This document shows, piece by piece, positions 1-11,260 of a DNA stretch of 64,000 nt. Location: positions 11,253,001 through 11,317,000 of the forward strand of contig CM073907.1 of the NCBI GenBank assembly GCA_037176705.1, read 5' to 3'. The notes under the pieces were generated by a model. That model worked only from the letters and a program-made list of their open reading frames with translations, made no database searches and was not told the origin of the DNA. The position numbers were made by a program, and so were the translations under genes. Numbering within the stretch: the stretch's first letter is position 1; each line of letters starts with the position of its first letter. The stretch comes from Molossus alvarezi (Eukaryota > Chordata > Mammalia > Chiroptera > Molossidae).

Positions 1-82
1 ACCTAGTCAGGAGATACAGGAACACGAGGGGGAACTATCTGGAGATTTCAGGCAGGAATAAATCACAAGCCAGTGTGAAGGC

Positions 83-117
<35 letters not shown>

Positions 118-1818
118 CCAGGGCTGCGCGGGCTCACTGGGCACCAGCGTCCTGAGAGTTAACACCTTCACTGCAGATAGCAACTTGCGAGCTTTGGCAG
201 GAGAGCCACCACAAAGTGGGGGAGGGTGCAGGTCTTCATCCTAGTTCTCACAACAGCACCTTTTATGGCTGAGGACACACTCAAGTCCCTGTGATTAGTT
301 TGACCCACAGAACTGGGAGCTGTGGGGCCGACGTCGGGCAACCGGTTGTAGTGTTTGCTCTGTGCGCAGGGTCAGCGATTGTGGTGGGGGTGCCAGGCAT
401 TGCGTGCGGGGTTCCTAGCACATACTGAGTGATCTGAGAAGCTGACATATCTATACTGGTGATTTCTTATGAGTCTTTAAGCATGGAAAGAAATGAAATT
501 TAGTACAGTGAAAATTTTAAAATAATTTCACTGTAGAGAAACTAAGGGAAAAAAAAGGTAAAATCTTAATGTGTTTGTACTTTTTATTTCTTTCAAGAGA
601 AAGAGAGTAAAATAAGCATTCACAATTATTGTAAGTCCTGTTTTAAAGGATACCAAAATCTATTATTATGAATTCATTAAAAAATATCTTAAATTTAAAA
701 AATTATTAATGAACTTCTCTAGTGTTAGTCTGTTGATCAGGTTGTTTACTAATTAGATTAGCTCTGAGGTAGACTTACCTGGAAAATCCTAACTTCCTAA
801 AACTTCCCTGGGGTTGGCTGGAAAATCAACAAATCTCAAAGCAATTTAAGTTGCTGAACCAGTAATTCTACTGTGAAATAAGACCCACAAGGATTTTAAA
901 ATACATAGTTATTTTAGAAGTATATTAGTATTTCATAGATCGTCAAGTCCTTGTTTTAAATACTGGACAAGTCATTTCATGACGATTTTAATTTTTTCTT
1001 TTTAATTGCACATTAGAAGACCAACTGTGCACTGTTTTTACCATATTAGTAACAAGAAAAAAAAAGTCATTTTGGTCCAGGGGATACTTTGATGACATTC
1101 AAGAAATGTCTCCAGAAAGTCACTTCAGCAGATGAAATGAGCCACGAAGTTCTGTGCAAAGAGCCACACAAGGAGCAGGGACGGTGCCTGTGGAGTGACT
1201 TACATTTTACGAATTTTAAAATATGTGAGGTCACGACTATGTCCATTGTACATGGCAAGAGTCATCGCCGTCATATGTTAAATAAGTATTTGAATCTTTA
1301 TACTTAAAAGTTATGTAGGAAATGAGAGTATTTCAGAAAAAAAATGAAGAATGAAGCTACTGGGGATTGTGCTGCTGCCTTCTGGGGGCGGGGATGGACT
1401 CGCAGCGGGATTGGCGACAGGCGAAGTTGCCGGAGTGTCCGCTTCTTCGAAGGCTCCGTGTAACTCCCGAAGCGTCGCTGTGATACGCTACCCCTTCCGC
1501 GCCGTGCGTGCTGCCCTACCAGACGCGGCTGAGGGTTTCAGATTGGGGCAACCGTCTGCGCAGTGGGTCTCTCTGGGAAGCTTGGGAAGGGAGAGTCCAG
1601 ACAGACACGTTCCTTTGCCCTTAATCTACAATGGGAACGTAATTGCTCTTATGTCTGAAGTTCACCTTCTGGAGGATTAGAGGACGTTCGTGATCATTCA
1701 GAACCATTGCAGCGGCTCTTGTGTAGCTCCATGCAGTCTGTGCTCTCTTAATAAGTTTTACAGAAACGCTCACGGCACGTTAGTACCATGTGTGTGTGAA
1801 CTTTCGATTGTATTTCAG
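1..1818 (+). other. MEF2A: MEF2A intron upstream of exon alpha2 (partial)
   Basis: This stretch is intronic. It holds a (GTCT)n tract near 83-117, AT-rich sequence to about 1340, and a compact CpG-dense patch at about 1380-1570 that I could not assign to a repeat. It ends in the alpha2 acceptor TGTATTTCAG at 1818. No coding exon is recognisable. Confidence 0.8.
83..117. repeat. (GTCT)n microsatellite
   Basis: About nine consecutive GTCT tetranucleotides in a MEF2A intron. Confidence 0.9.
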
Positions 1819-1950
1819 ACGTTGAGAAAGAAAGGCCTGAGCGGCTGTGAGAGCCCTGACGGTGACGATTACTTTGAGCACAGTCCGCTCTCGGAGGACA
1901 GACTCAGCAGGCTAAATGAAGATAGTGACTTTATTTTCAAACGAGGCCCT
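1819..1950 (+). CDS. MEF2A: MEF2A mutually exclusive exon alpha2
   Basis: This 132-nt phase-0 exon encodes 44 residues starting TLRKKGLSGCESPDGDDYFE and ending FIFKRGP. It corresponds to the alternative alpha2 segment immediately after the MADS/MEF2 domain (from residue 87 in human numbering). The acceptor is TATTTCAG ending at 1818 and the donor is GTAAGT at 1951. In MEF2 genes alpha2 is used in place of alpha1, with enrichment in striated muscle. The alpha1 exon lies only 65 nt downstream. The reading frame is intact, and the few differences from the human sequence I recall (N to S, A to G, F to L, K to R) look like ordinary divergence, so the exon appears functional. Confidence 0.93.
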
Positions 1951-2015
1951 GTAAGTACTTTTACTTTACCTCTACTTTTTATTTGTTGATCCTTTTTGTT
2001 AACTTCATTATTTAG

Positions 2016-2153
2016 GCTCTGAACAAGAAGGAACACAGAGGGTGCGACAGCCCAGACCCTGATACTTCCTATGTGCTAACTCCACATACAGAAGAAAAAT
2101 ATAAAAAAATTAATGAGGAATTTGATAATATGATGCGGAATCATAAAATCGCA
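2016..2153 (+). CDS. MEF2A: MEF2A mutually exclusive exon alpha1
   Basis: This 138-nt phase-0 exon encodes 46 residues, beginning ALNKKEHRGCDSPDPDTSYV and ending NHKIA, equivalent to human residues 87-132. I see no difference from the human sequence as I remember it. The acceptor is ATTATTTAG ending at 2015 and the donor is GTGAGT at 2154. It is the broadly expressed alternative to alpha2. Both exons keep frame with the next exon (PGLPPQNF). Confidence 0.96.
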
Positions 2154-2452
2154 GTGAGTACTAAAGTATGGTTTGTGCTTTTAACTTGTGCATGAAGAGA
2201 CTGACCACACGTCTTGTTTATTTTCACAGCGGGTGAGACAACAATAAGTAGGAGGGGGAAAGCTTTAATTTTTATTTTTATAGAACTTTAGAATAAAATT
2301 GCTGAAACCTTGTAAGGCATGTTCCATGCCAGAAGTGAAGAGAAACTTTCTAACCCAGGCATTGCTACTTACCTGCCCCTGTATCTATGGGTAGGGCTCC
2401 TAGAACATTCTGGATTCCACTTTCCTTATCTTGAGTGAGTTGCCTCATATAA

Positions 2453-2663
2453 TTTTTTTATCCTCACCTGAGAGCATTTTTCCATTTTCGTTCCGAAAGA
2501 GTGGGAGGGAGAGAAAGAAAGATCGACATAGTGAGTGGCTGTCTCCCGCACGACCCCAACTAGGGCCAGGGACGAACCGCAGCTGAGGTGCATGCCCTTG
2601 ACTGGATTCGAACCCGCGACTCATTGGTCCATGGGCCGATGCTCCGACCAAACCGGTCAGGGC
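2453..2663 (-). mobile_element. Ves-type tRNA-derived SINE
   Basis: Read on the - strand it starts GCCCTGACCGGTTTGG and ends in the TCAGGTGAGGATA-A(n) tail. The flanks CCTCATATAATTTTT and CCTCACATACTTTTT look like a degraded target-site duplication. It is intronic and antisense to MEF2A. Confidence 0.9.
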
Positions 2664-3020
2664 CACCTCACATACTTTTTAAAGTCTCGTCCGGCTCTAA
2701 ATGTCAGTGATTTTAACTGTAGGGTGCATATGACTTCCCTCTCCCTCCTTTGACTTTTAAAAAATATTTCATGTCCTTGAAATAGATCTTGAGACTATAA
2801 AGTGCGAAGTGGTCGGATTTATCATAAAATTTGGGGTTTCAAAGTTATTTCTAATTATTTTGTAGAGTTGCTGTAACAGTAGCAGCTCGCTCTTTGGCTC
2901 TTTGCAAACGTCCTCGAGCCACTGGGCTCAGCACCCCGACGCCTGTGCGTTTCCTGCCCTGCAGGTACTGAGGAAGAGCCACGCTTCCATCTGGGTGAGA
3001 GGAAGCAGTGAGCAGTGTTC

Positions 3021-3256
3021 TTTTTTTTTTGTTATCCTCACCCAAGGACATTTTTCCATTTTTTTTGTTCAGATAGAATGGGGAGGGAGAGAGAAACATC
3101 GATGTGAAAGGGACACATCGAGTGGCCGCCACCCACACGACCCAACCAGGGCCGGGGACAAACTGCAACCGAGGTACGTGCCCTTAGTGGGAACTGAACC
3201 CGGGTCTCTCTGGTCCGTAGGCTGACGCTCTACCGCGGAGCCAGACAGGCCAGGGC
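3021..3256 (-). mobile_element. Ves-type SINE
   Basis: Full-length antisense copy with tail T(10)GTTATCCTCACCC on + and head GGCCAGGGC at 3248-3256. The flanks GGAAGCAGTG...GTGTTC (left) and GGAAGCAGTGTTCTT (right) indicate a target-site duplication. In MEF2A sense it carries an acceptor-like TTTTTTGTTCAG ending at 3072 and a donor-like GAG|GTACGT at 3174. Confidence 0.92.
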
Positions 3257-3593
3257 GGAAGCAGTGTTCTTAAACTGGTTGCTCAGCCTCCACCAGAACA
3301 AAGCTGTTTCCTGGAGCTCGCACCCCTCGGAGAGCTCTTGAGGGCTCCCACTGGGAATGCCCCGTCCACGCTCCTCTGGCTGCTGCTCGGACCTTGATCT
3401 TGGGCGCTCCGCACGTGCGTAGGCCTCACGGAGCAGGTCCTCGCAGCGCCACACCTGTGTCACTGTCAGAGTTAATTCCCTGAAGTATGCGCCCTGGATT
3501 ATTTCCTCAGAGTAGTCCTGTACTACACGAGCCACTCATGAAAAATAGACTTAAGGAGATAGTTTTGTGCTAATATCGTTATTCTTTTTAAAG

Positions 3594-3854
3594 AAAAAAA
3601 ATTTTTTATCCTCACCCGAGGACATTTTTGCATTTATATTCAGATAGAGAGGGAGGAATAGAGAGAGAGAAACATCAAACCTGCTGTGCAGGGCCTCCTG
3701 GGAGAGAGACACATCGAGTGGTTGCCACCCACACGACCCCAACCGGGATTGGGAACAAACTGTAACCAAGGTATTTGCCCTTAGCGGGAACCAAACCCGG
3801 GACTCTCCAGTCCGCGGGCCGACACTCTAACCACTGAGCCAAACCGGCCAGGGC
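3594..3854 (-). mobile_element. Ves-type SINE with a short internal insertion
   Basis: Antisense copy running from ATTTTTTATCCTCACCCGAGG to GGCCAGGGC. Flanking GTTATTCTTTTTAAA and CATTATTCTTCTTTAAA indicate a target-site duplication. About 30 bp of extra sequence (CCTGCTGTGCAGGGCCTCC) interrupts the purine-rich region near 3680-3705. Confidence 0.9.
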
Positions 3855-4956
3855 TCATTATTCTTCTTTAAAAACTAAAGCAAACAAAGAATAAAATTTT
3901 GACCTAATATGGATGTTGGTGACCATACAGTTAATGTTAAGCTGAAAAAATATTGTATAGATAAAAGTGTTTTACATTTGAAAATTTTAAAATCTTATAT
4001 CCATTGTTTTGCATCTGTTAATGAATTGTAATTTTCTACCTGAAGTAAACTGTTGAACAGAGTACATAAACTGTGTTCTTCCAACTTTGAATTAGCAGTG
4101 TTACCTTACTTTGCAAATCACTCTTTAAAAGTCTGAAGAGGAAAGGTTTTTTCTTTCATTTTAAATTATAAAGAGGGTTGTTATTTGTTATGGTTAACAA
4201 GTATATTGAAAATGGTCTGTGGAGAAATGATAAAGGAAAATAGAAAATATTTTACAGGGGGTGTGGAATATTTTGGAAGGAAGGAAAATAATTCATGTCA
4301 TAATTTAATCATCATACAATTTGAAGAGAGCTTGTCAGGAGTTAATCTTACTGTTTAGATGGTTTCTGTTCACTGTCCTTACAGTAGGTTGCATTGTGCT
4401 ACATGTATAACTTGACTTGTTTTTAGTTTTGTTCATTAAGAATGTCAGTCAATTAAATCATACCAGGGCTTATTTATAATGTCTGAAATTTTATGTATTA
4501 AGTTTAAAATATTTGTGCACACTTTCCCCCTCATTATAATTGGAATCTCACAATAGAAATGTAATGTTACTAAATTGGTTTTTATTAAAGTGTTAATTTA
4601 TGCTTACTTGGTAACACAGTTTATTTTGTAATGTCTAAATTTGACAACAGTACTTTAATATTAGGTTTTAGCCTCTAGTTTTTATCTCTATGAATGTTTG
4701 AATATATAGTGTATGCATTCTTTTAGTATAGATGTATCAATACATAAAAAATTGAAAAGGTTCATGTTACATACTCATATTTAAATATAGTTCCAAAGAA
4801 AATAGCTTAAACCTGCAAGTTGATTTAGTAAGAACCTATTCCCATTCTCTACTTTTAATAACTAGTTATCTTGTCAAATTAAAGTCCATAAGGTAATACA
4901 TTTAACACAGATAAAAATGAAACTGACAGTTTTCTCTTCTTGTCTGTTGTTTGCAG

Positions 4957-5176
4957 CCTGGTTTGCCGCCCCAGAACTTCTCCATGTCGGTGACGGTCCC
5001 TGTGAGCAGCCCTAACGCTCTGTCCTACACTAACCCAGGGAGCTCACTCGTGTCCCCATCTTTGGCGGCCAGCTCCACATTGGCAGATTCAAGCATGCTC
5101 TCTCCACCTCAGGCCGCACTGCACAGGAACGTGTCCCCTGGCGCCCCGCAGAGACCGCCGAGCACCGGCAGTGCAG
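4957..5176 (+). CDS. MEF2A: MEF2A exon: start of transactivation region
   Basis: A 220-nt exon that starts in phase 0 and leaves one G for the next exon. It encodes PGLPPQNFSMSVTVPV onward through LSPPQAALHRNVSPGAPQRP to STGSAG. The acceptor is TTGCAG at 4956 and the donor is GTATGT at 5177. The segment is Ser/Pro-rich and belongs to the region after the MADS/MEF2 domain. It differs from the human sequence I recall at a few sites (VT to VS, LT to LA, TT to AA), several of them toward Ala codons. Confidence 0.95.
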
Positions 5177-5947
5177 GTATGTAGTGAGCCGCCGGCTCGG
5201 AACACGACGGGGCACAACCGAACTGCTGACACGCAGTTCACATGCTCCTCGCCGTGCTGGTGGGTAAGCGGTGGCTCTCGGCGTGTTCTTCGTGTCGGAC
5301 GGCTCGGCGGCTCGGCCCAGGTGGGCGGAACCCTGTGTGCACCTGCTGTGCGGGCCCCCGGGAAAGCCACCTTGGACAGGACGTTGATTCGGATCCGTGA
5401 GCAGAGGTGTAGAGTTGAGTGCGGGCCGCTCACATTGAGATACGGGGAGAGACTTCACCGGCTGGAGTTCTTGTTTTGCGAGTCCCCCGCCCGAGTGTGG
5501 CCCAGCTCGGCGGAAACGGGCATTCAGCGCCTTCGCAGCGCCGCCTCTCCCTGCCCGGGTCCTGGTGCCCGGCGGCACTGCCGGCTCTCGTCAGTGTGGA
5601 CGGTCTGGCGCCGATGCCGGGGCCTCGCACCGGGACGGAGGAGGGAGCGGACATGCGGGGTGGCAAAGCAGTTCAGATAGAGGCTGCGAAACAGTGTGTT
5701 CTTATACTATTATTGACCAAGCATTGTATTATTTGTCATGTTGTTATTGTATCCTTACTTATGATTTATCTTTTAGGTAATAATGGCTGGTAATGTAACA
5801 CATTTATATTATGCATTAATGCCAAGTTCAGACTGGGCTGTCTTGAATTTTCGTGTCCTTTAGAACCTCTGTCTGTTTAGCTTGCAGTCATTCAGACAAG
5901 AACAGCTCACGTTCATTGTTTGTCCTCCCCTCTCTCCGTGGTCCTAG
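5177..5947 (+). other. MEF2A: MEF2A intron, GC-rich first 500 bp
   Basis: A 771-bp intron. From 5177 to about 5670 it is GC- and CpG-rich without a recognised repeat, and the remainder is AT-rich. It ends TGGTCCTAG at 5947. Confidence 0.8.
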
Positions 5948-6007
5948 GTGGGATGTTGAGCACGTCAGACCTCACAGCGCCGAACGGAGCTGGAAGCAGC
6001 CCAGTGG
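5948..6007 (+). CDS. MEF2A: MEF2A 60-nt exon
   Basis: This small exon encodes GGMLSTSDLTAPNGAGSSPVG, with the first and last Gly codons split across junctions. The donor is G|GTGAGTGAG at 6008. A shift to the second GTGAG, 4 nt on, would break the frame, so the first is chosen. The next exon, 19430, completes Gly with GG. Confidence 0.93.
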
Positions 6008-9000
6008 GTGAGTGAGTCCTGACGTCTGACTTTGTAGGCCTCCGTCCCCGCACGGGGAAAGGGACAGCGTCCCTCAGACGAGGCCTTCTGCTAGACGAGG
6101 AGGGACAGTGGGGAGGGCGGACATTTCTCTCTTTGGACTTCACTTCCTTCGGAGGGGTACTTTTTGCTAATACTTAACATGTTTTTAGAACTCCCCTGTT
6201 TTATTCCTTACACCTTGCCCTGAAGTCCAGTTACTCATTCATTCATTAAATACGTACTGAGGGCCTCCTTCATAGCAGACATTGTTCTTTCTAAAGACTA
6301 CCGTGCCTTAGTTCAGTGTTCACATCAAAACTATTAAGGAGAAGCTTTTTGTGTCATCTGTTCTCACCAAAACTAGACTGTCAACAGACTACTGGCACAT
6401 CTTAACAGTGGTTGAGATGTGTTCAGAGAGCGCACCATGACGAAAGAATTGAGGCGCTTCTCCTGCAGGGTCTGTTCTGGTGTTCGCACGTGGAGCTCAC
6501 ACATCTTGTCGTGGTTGCAGCCACGTCGGTTCTTCTGCTTGGCTCCTCTCGCACGAGACTGGCAGTTTAAACCCGTGTCATCAGTGTGTCCGCCCCGCCC
6601 AAAAGTGCTGGTAAAGATAGATCGTGATCTTGCAATGACAAAAATATGGCATATATGTCAGAGTTATAAGAATAACTGTATCCCTTTAGATGATCATATT
6701 AGGTCATCCGGGTCACCAGTCACCTGAAGGTAGAAGCAGGTATTCCGTCTCTGCTTCATAATGCGTTGTGTGTTCCTGGAGGCATCTGAGAACACCTCTT
6801 ACAGGGAAATTCCCGATTGCTTCACCTCAGTCCACAGAAATGTGAAAGCTTCAGCCTGATGGAGATGAGTTAATAACTTAATTTAAAATGATGAGAAAGA
6901 AATAAACAGGCATTATTCGTAAGACAAGTTATAAAACAGTGACCCAAAGTAGGAATAACTGCCTAATATATCTACCACTGCATTAATTGATATTTTAATG
7001 AAATTAAACAGACAAGACTTGTAGGATCTTTGTAAACAGATAATTAATATGGAAAAATTCATAAAGGTCTTACCAATTATACATTAGGCTGTCACACTTG
7101 GATGTGTATTTCCAAATAGTTAGTGTCTTTTCAACTCTGTTTTAGTTGTTTGCATGTTACATTTTTTCATACATGTTTTTATTCCCCCAACACTATCCAT
7201 CTTGCTCCCTTTTCCTTTCTAGGCGGGTTAAGGCTGGAATCAATCATTTCTGTTTCATTTAAAATTTCATAATTTTAACTAGGTCTTGGTTTTATTTCCA
7301 AACTTAGTTTCATTTCATGGAGTTTGGCTATTTGAAGATGTTCTCCCCAAGCCTTTATTTTTTTCGCATCCTGCTGGCACCATGAACATGTTCTCTTCTC
7401 CTCATTTTATTTTTTTCTCTGCACATTAAATCTAAACGTTGTCTTTGCCGCTCAGTTTTCTGTGTTCCTTTTGGTAATTTCAAACTCGGACTGCCATCCT
7501 GATGTGAACTTTGTACCTGTAATCCTGTTTCTTTCATTTCTTCTTTTTAATCCATTTTTTGTAAGCCCCCTTCTCCCTCTGCAGACCCTCAGGCTCAGAG
7601 GGCGGCATGGGTCTCAGTATTCAGGCTGGGCACACGATCACGGGTGTGTGCAGAGCTGCTCGGCCTGTCCCTCCTCTCCTTCCGTAGCTCTGTCGCACGC
7701 CCCATGCCCCCCCCCCCAGGATACCATCTCAACATGTTTAGTGTTCGTCACCATGGTAATAGTCATAATTAGTGGACATGAATTTTTATTAAAATTTTTA
7801 ATTCAAGTAAGTATTAACATATTCTAAGTGCTTAGTGATTTATTTAAAAGCATTTACATAGACAGAGAGACATCCTGTTTCTCAGTGCACATTTCCGCAA
7901 GAGTGGATGTCTTGATTCTTCATTGATTCATACTTTTGTATACTTATTTTACCTTTACTAAGTCTAATTCTACTTATTTGGATTATATCCTAAATGACAT
8001 TTGTGCTATAACTACTTTTTAACATGTGAGGTTAGATTAACCTAAGTAGACATCTTGTATCACTTAATTCAGATGCCAGCTGGAAGTGATTATTTCTGTG
8101 CAACACTCAGAGCATATGTGGATGTAAAGTGTTTCTTGCTATAAATACCCACCCCCACCCCAATAAGTGGTTCCTCATAGGTATTTTAAAGTTTTATTTT
8201 TGTGAGGAAGAGTCAGATAATATATATTAGCTCATTTTCAACAGTGGTGCCATTTTGCTTCAATGGTTTTGGAAAAAGAAATAATATAAACCCATTTTAT
8301 GCCTAAATAAAGTTTCCATGAATAAAAATATTAAACATTAAATTCCCAGAGAAATTCAGAAGAAAATACGTTAAAAGCTGTGGGTATGATTTCTAATCTG
8401 CAGTTTTCAAAGCATTGTTTCTTGGAATTATATCAGAGGCACAGACTTGTCTGTGTTTTGCAAATCACATGCTAAATAAAACTAAATAGGTTTCTTCACT
8501 GCAGGACTTATCAGAGACTTAAAATGTGAACCTACTTTGTGAATCTCCAGACTTAGTATGTAACATATCAGTTATGTTATATCAGAGATTTGGGGAACTA
8601 TTGCTTCTGATCTTAAGATGATACGTAGAAAAGATAGTTTTTGATTAATTTGAAAACTTTCATAAATAAAATTAAAATGGAGGTATAAAAAAAAGCAAGA
8701 TAGACTTCTGTGATAATGGCAACTTGGACATTTGGACTCAGGCGAAGTATTCTAAAGATCTGCTTGAAAGCATTTGAGAGCTAACAAGAGATGTGTTACT
8801 GGCACAAGATCCAGGGAATGACGAAGACAGACACTCGGAGTCCATGGCCGCTTTTCTCCACGCGGCGTTGCAGCCCCACCGCGGGCTGTCCTCCAGGCCG
8901 TGTGATAGCCCCAGATCTTGAGGACAGAGAGCAAAGCTCAGGACCCACCAAGAACTGGGAGAGCCTAGCACGTTCTTCCAATGTTGGGTTGAGGCCCCCC

Positions 9001-9019
9001 AAAATTGGACCCTAGAGTT

Positions 9020-9725
9020 AGAGTAAATGAATGAAGAGTTGCTTCTGATGGATGAGCAAAGAAAGTGTTTTCTTGAGCTGGAACCTCCTCCTAGTGAAGA
9101 TGCTGTGAATGTTGAAATGGCAAAGGGTTTAGAACAGCGCGCAAGCTTAGCTGATAAAGCAGCGGCAGGGTTCGGGAGAGGGACTCCAGTTTTGAGAGAA
9201 GGTCTGTGGGCAAAAAGCTCTCAAACAGCGTCTCGTGCTACAGATACAGAGAAATCTTTCGTGGAAGGTAGAGTCAGCTGATGAGGCAAACGCCATTGTC
9301 TTACTTTAAGGAATCGACACAGCCCCTCTAGCCTTCAGCACCCCTCGACTGCTCCCCACCCCCGCCCCTCCACTGCTCCCCCTCCTCCCGCCCCCCTCCA
9401 CTGCTCCTCCCCCTCCATTGCTCCCCCCGCCCCCCGTTAGCAGCCATAAACATCGAGGCAAGACCCTGGGCAGCAAAAAGATTACAGCTCACTGAAGGCT
9501 CAGATGATGGTTAACATTTTTTTAGCAATAGTTTTAAATTAAGGTAAATACATTGTTTTCTTAGACATAATGCTGTTGCACACACTTAACTAGTTGATAA
9601 AGTTGATACCATGTCATATATATATATAACTTTTATATGCATCAGCAAGCCAAAACATCTGTGTGACTTGCTTTATTGGAATATTCACTTTATTACAGTG
9701 GAACTGAACCTTAAATATCTCCTGT
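9020..9725 (+). mobile_element. Tigger1-type DNA transposon, 3' end (relic)
   Basis: Positions 9050-9280 decode to a decayed Tigger (pogo-like) transposase C-terminus (DEQRKCFLELEPPPSEDAV, ADKAAAGFGRG) matching the family pattern RKxFLExE..GEDAVN..LVDKAAAGFER. The following sequence (GCTCAGATGATGGTTAACAT, TAGACATAATGCTGTTGCAC) and the terminal stretch GACTTGCTTTATTGGAATAT ... AATATCTCCTGTA match the Tigger1 3' end and terminal inverted repeat as I know them. The 5' end is missing. A C-rich expansion sits inside at 9345-9437. Confidence 0.8.
9345..9437. repeat. C-rich imperfect repeat inside the Tigger1 relic
   Basis: Four to five imperfect ~22-bp units built on CCTCCACTGCTCCCC, located where a Tigger1 transposase tail normally continues. 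Confidence 0.7.
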
Positions 9726-9759
9726 ACATATTATAAAGAGGGCTTTCTGAGAATACATA

Positions 9760-10640
9760 AAAATCATCAAAATAATTCAATTAAAAATATGCATAAGAAC
9801 AGAGACATTTCACAAAAGAAACTATCCTGGTATTTAATAAATTTGTGAAAAAATGCTCAAGCTCAGTAAGCAAGGAAGAACAAAATTAAATCGCAGACAC
9901 TATCACCTACCAGAATGGACAACTAAAGCAAAGTAGATAATACCAAGTGTTGACAGGGCTATGGCTAAACCCAAACTCTCATACACTCATGCAGTACAGG
10001 TGGTGCAGCCGTTTTGACATGTATTAAAATTGAAGATACGTGTATTCTGTGACCTAGCGTTTTCACTCATCTGTATGAACTGTAGGGAAATGCATATGTG
10101 CACATGAGCAGCAAGAGACAGACATGTCCAAAATGTGCATAGCATCGTATGTCACAGCCCATGCCTAGAAATAATCCAGATTTCTGTCACCCATGGAATG
10201 GACAAATCAGTTATGTATAAAGGAATACTGTAATGCATCGAAAATGAAGAAACTGTAACAGTAATCCTCAATAAGGATGGATTTTACCAACGTAAAATGA
10301 AGGCAAGAGAATGCAAATACTAAATGATTCTATCTACGTAAAGCTTGAAAAGCAGGTGAGGAAACTACAGTGTGAAGGATGCAAGTGGAGACAGATGGTC
10401 AGACTGTAAAGGAAGACAAGGTGCTACTGTGACAGTCACGACAGTGTTCCTTTGGTAGGCGGGACAGGAGTGCCCCGGGCCCAGTTACAGGCGCTGACAG
10501 GGTTCCGCATCGTCCTTCTCTCGACCTGCCCGTTGGCTACAGGGATGTGCACTCTGCGATGAATCCTCGATCTTCAGGTTTTTGTTTTGTGCGCCTTTCT
10601 GTTATGTGTTAATAAAAGTTTAAAAAATAACATACATGCT
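9760..10640 (+). mobile_element. Old L1 3' fragment (sense)
   Basis: L1 ORF2 tail and 3' UTR landmarks occur in order: AAAAAATGCTCAAGCTCAG, CACCTACCAGAATGG, then AATAAAAGTTTAAAAAAT at the end. Heavily decayed, with no open frame of note. Confidence 0.6.
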
Positions 10641-10644
10641 CGTG

Positions 10645-10850
10645 GCATTGTAAATTAGTAACAGTCTTTCTTGGAAGATTTTGGCAAGATGTTTCAGTAG
10701 TCATAAATTGTTTATACCTCTGAGCCCACTAATCCTGTTTCTGGGAATCTCTCCCAAAGAAATAAACTAGAATATGCAAAGGTTCGTTACAACTTTATTT
10801 ATAGTAGTGAATAATAGGAAGAAATCAACATATTCAAAAGTATGAAAATT
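10645..10850 (+). mobile_element. Old L1 fragment
   Basis: Contains TCTGGGAATCTCTCCCAAAG and TTATTTATAGTAGTGAATAA, typical of an L1 ORF2 C-terminal or 3' region in + orientation. Confidence 0.5.
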
Positions 10851-10929
10851 AAGTATATTAAAATTTTGCAAAAAATACGCACATGGAAGATGAAAAGGAG
10901 GGGAATCCAAACTGATACAGTAGCGATCT

Positions 10930-11260
10930 ATGTTGGGGCGGCGTGAACATGCGCTTCCCTGTCCTCGTTTCTGAACCTCTGTGGTGCTGCATCGATAGTG
11001 GTCTCTCCAGCGTAGTTTCTACGACGGTGATTTGTGGGCGCTCATTGCTTTCTCTTTTCAACGTGATAATTCTTCTCAACCGATGTCGCATATCCAGACA
11101 CGACCTGCCGGCCGTGCGCCTGTTGTAAGCCGTGCACCTTCCACGTGGCAGTGTGCTTATCCGATGGTGGGATGGTGGTCTACAGGACGTGTTTCTCTCG
11201 AGACTTGCATTTAATATGCAGGTAGCACCGTCGTTCAGATGCTTTGGGAACGAACGCCTT
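10930..11260. other. CpG-containing unclassified intronic block
   Basis: This block is richer in CpG than the flanking AT-rich DNA (for example CGACGG, CCGGCCGTGCGCC). No repeat family, domain or splice-flanked exon was recognised. Confidence 0.4.

Larger units (their letters stand above)
2154..4956 (+). other. MEF2A: MEF2A intron after alpha1
   Basis: A 2.8-kb intron containing three antisense Ves SINEs (2453-2663, 3021-3256, 3594-3854). The remaining part, 3855-4956, is AT-rich and shows no recognised element. It ends in TTGTTTGCAG at 4956. Confidence 0.85.

Noticed and set aside
5030..5578. 182-codon open frame on - across a MEF2A exon
   Set aside because: Shadow of the coding exon and the GC-rich intron start.
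8735..9015. Possible exon or L1 5' segment before the Tigger relic
   Set aside because: A faint resemblance to an L1 5' region could not be supported, so it was left unassigned.
9027..9281. Possible domesticated transposase gene
   Set aside because: Only the decayed Tigger1 C-terminus remains, out of context and without the DDE core.
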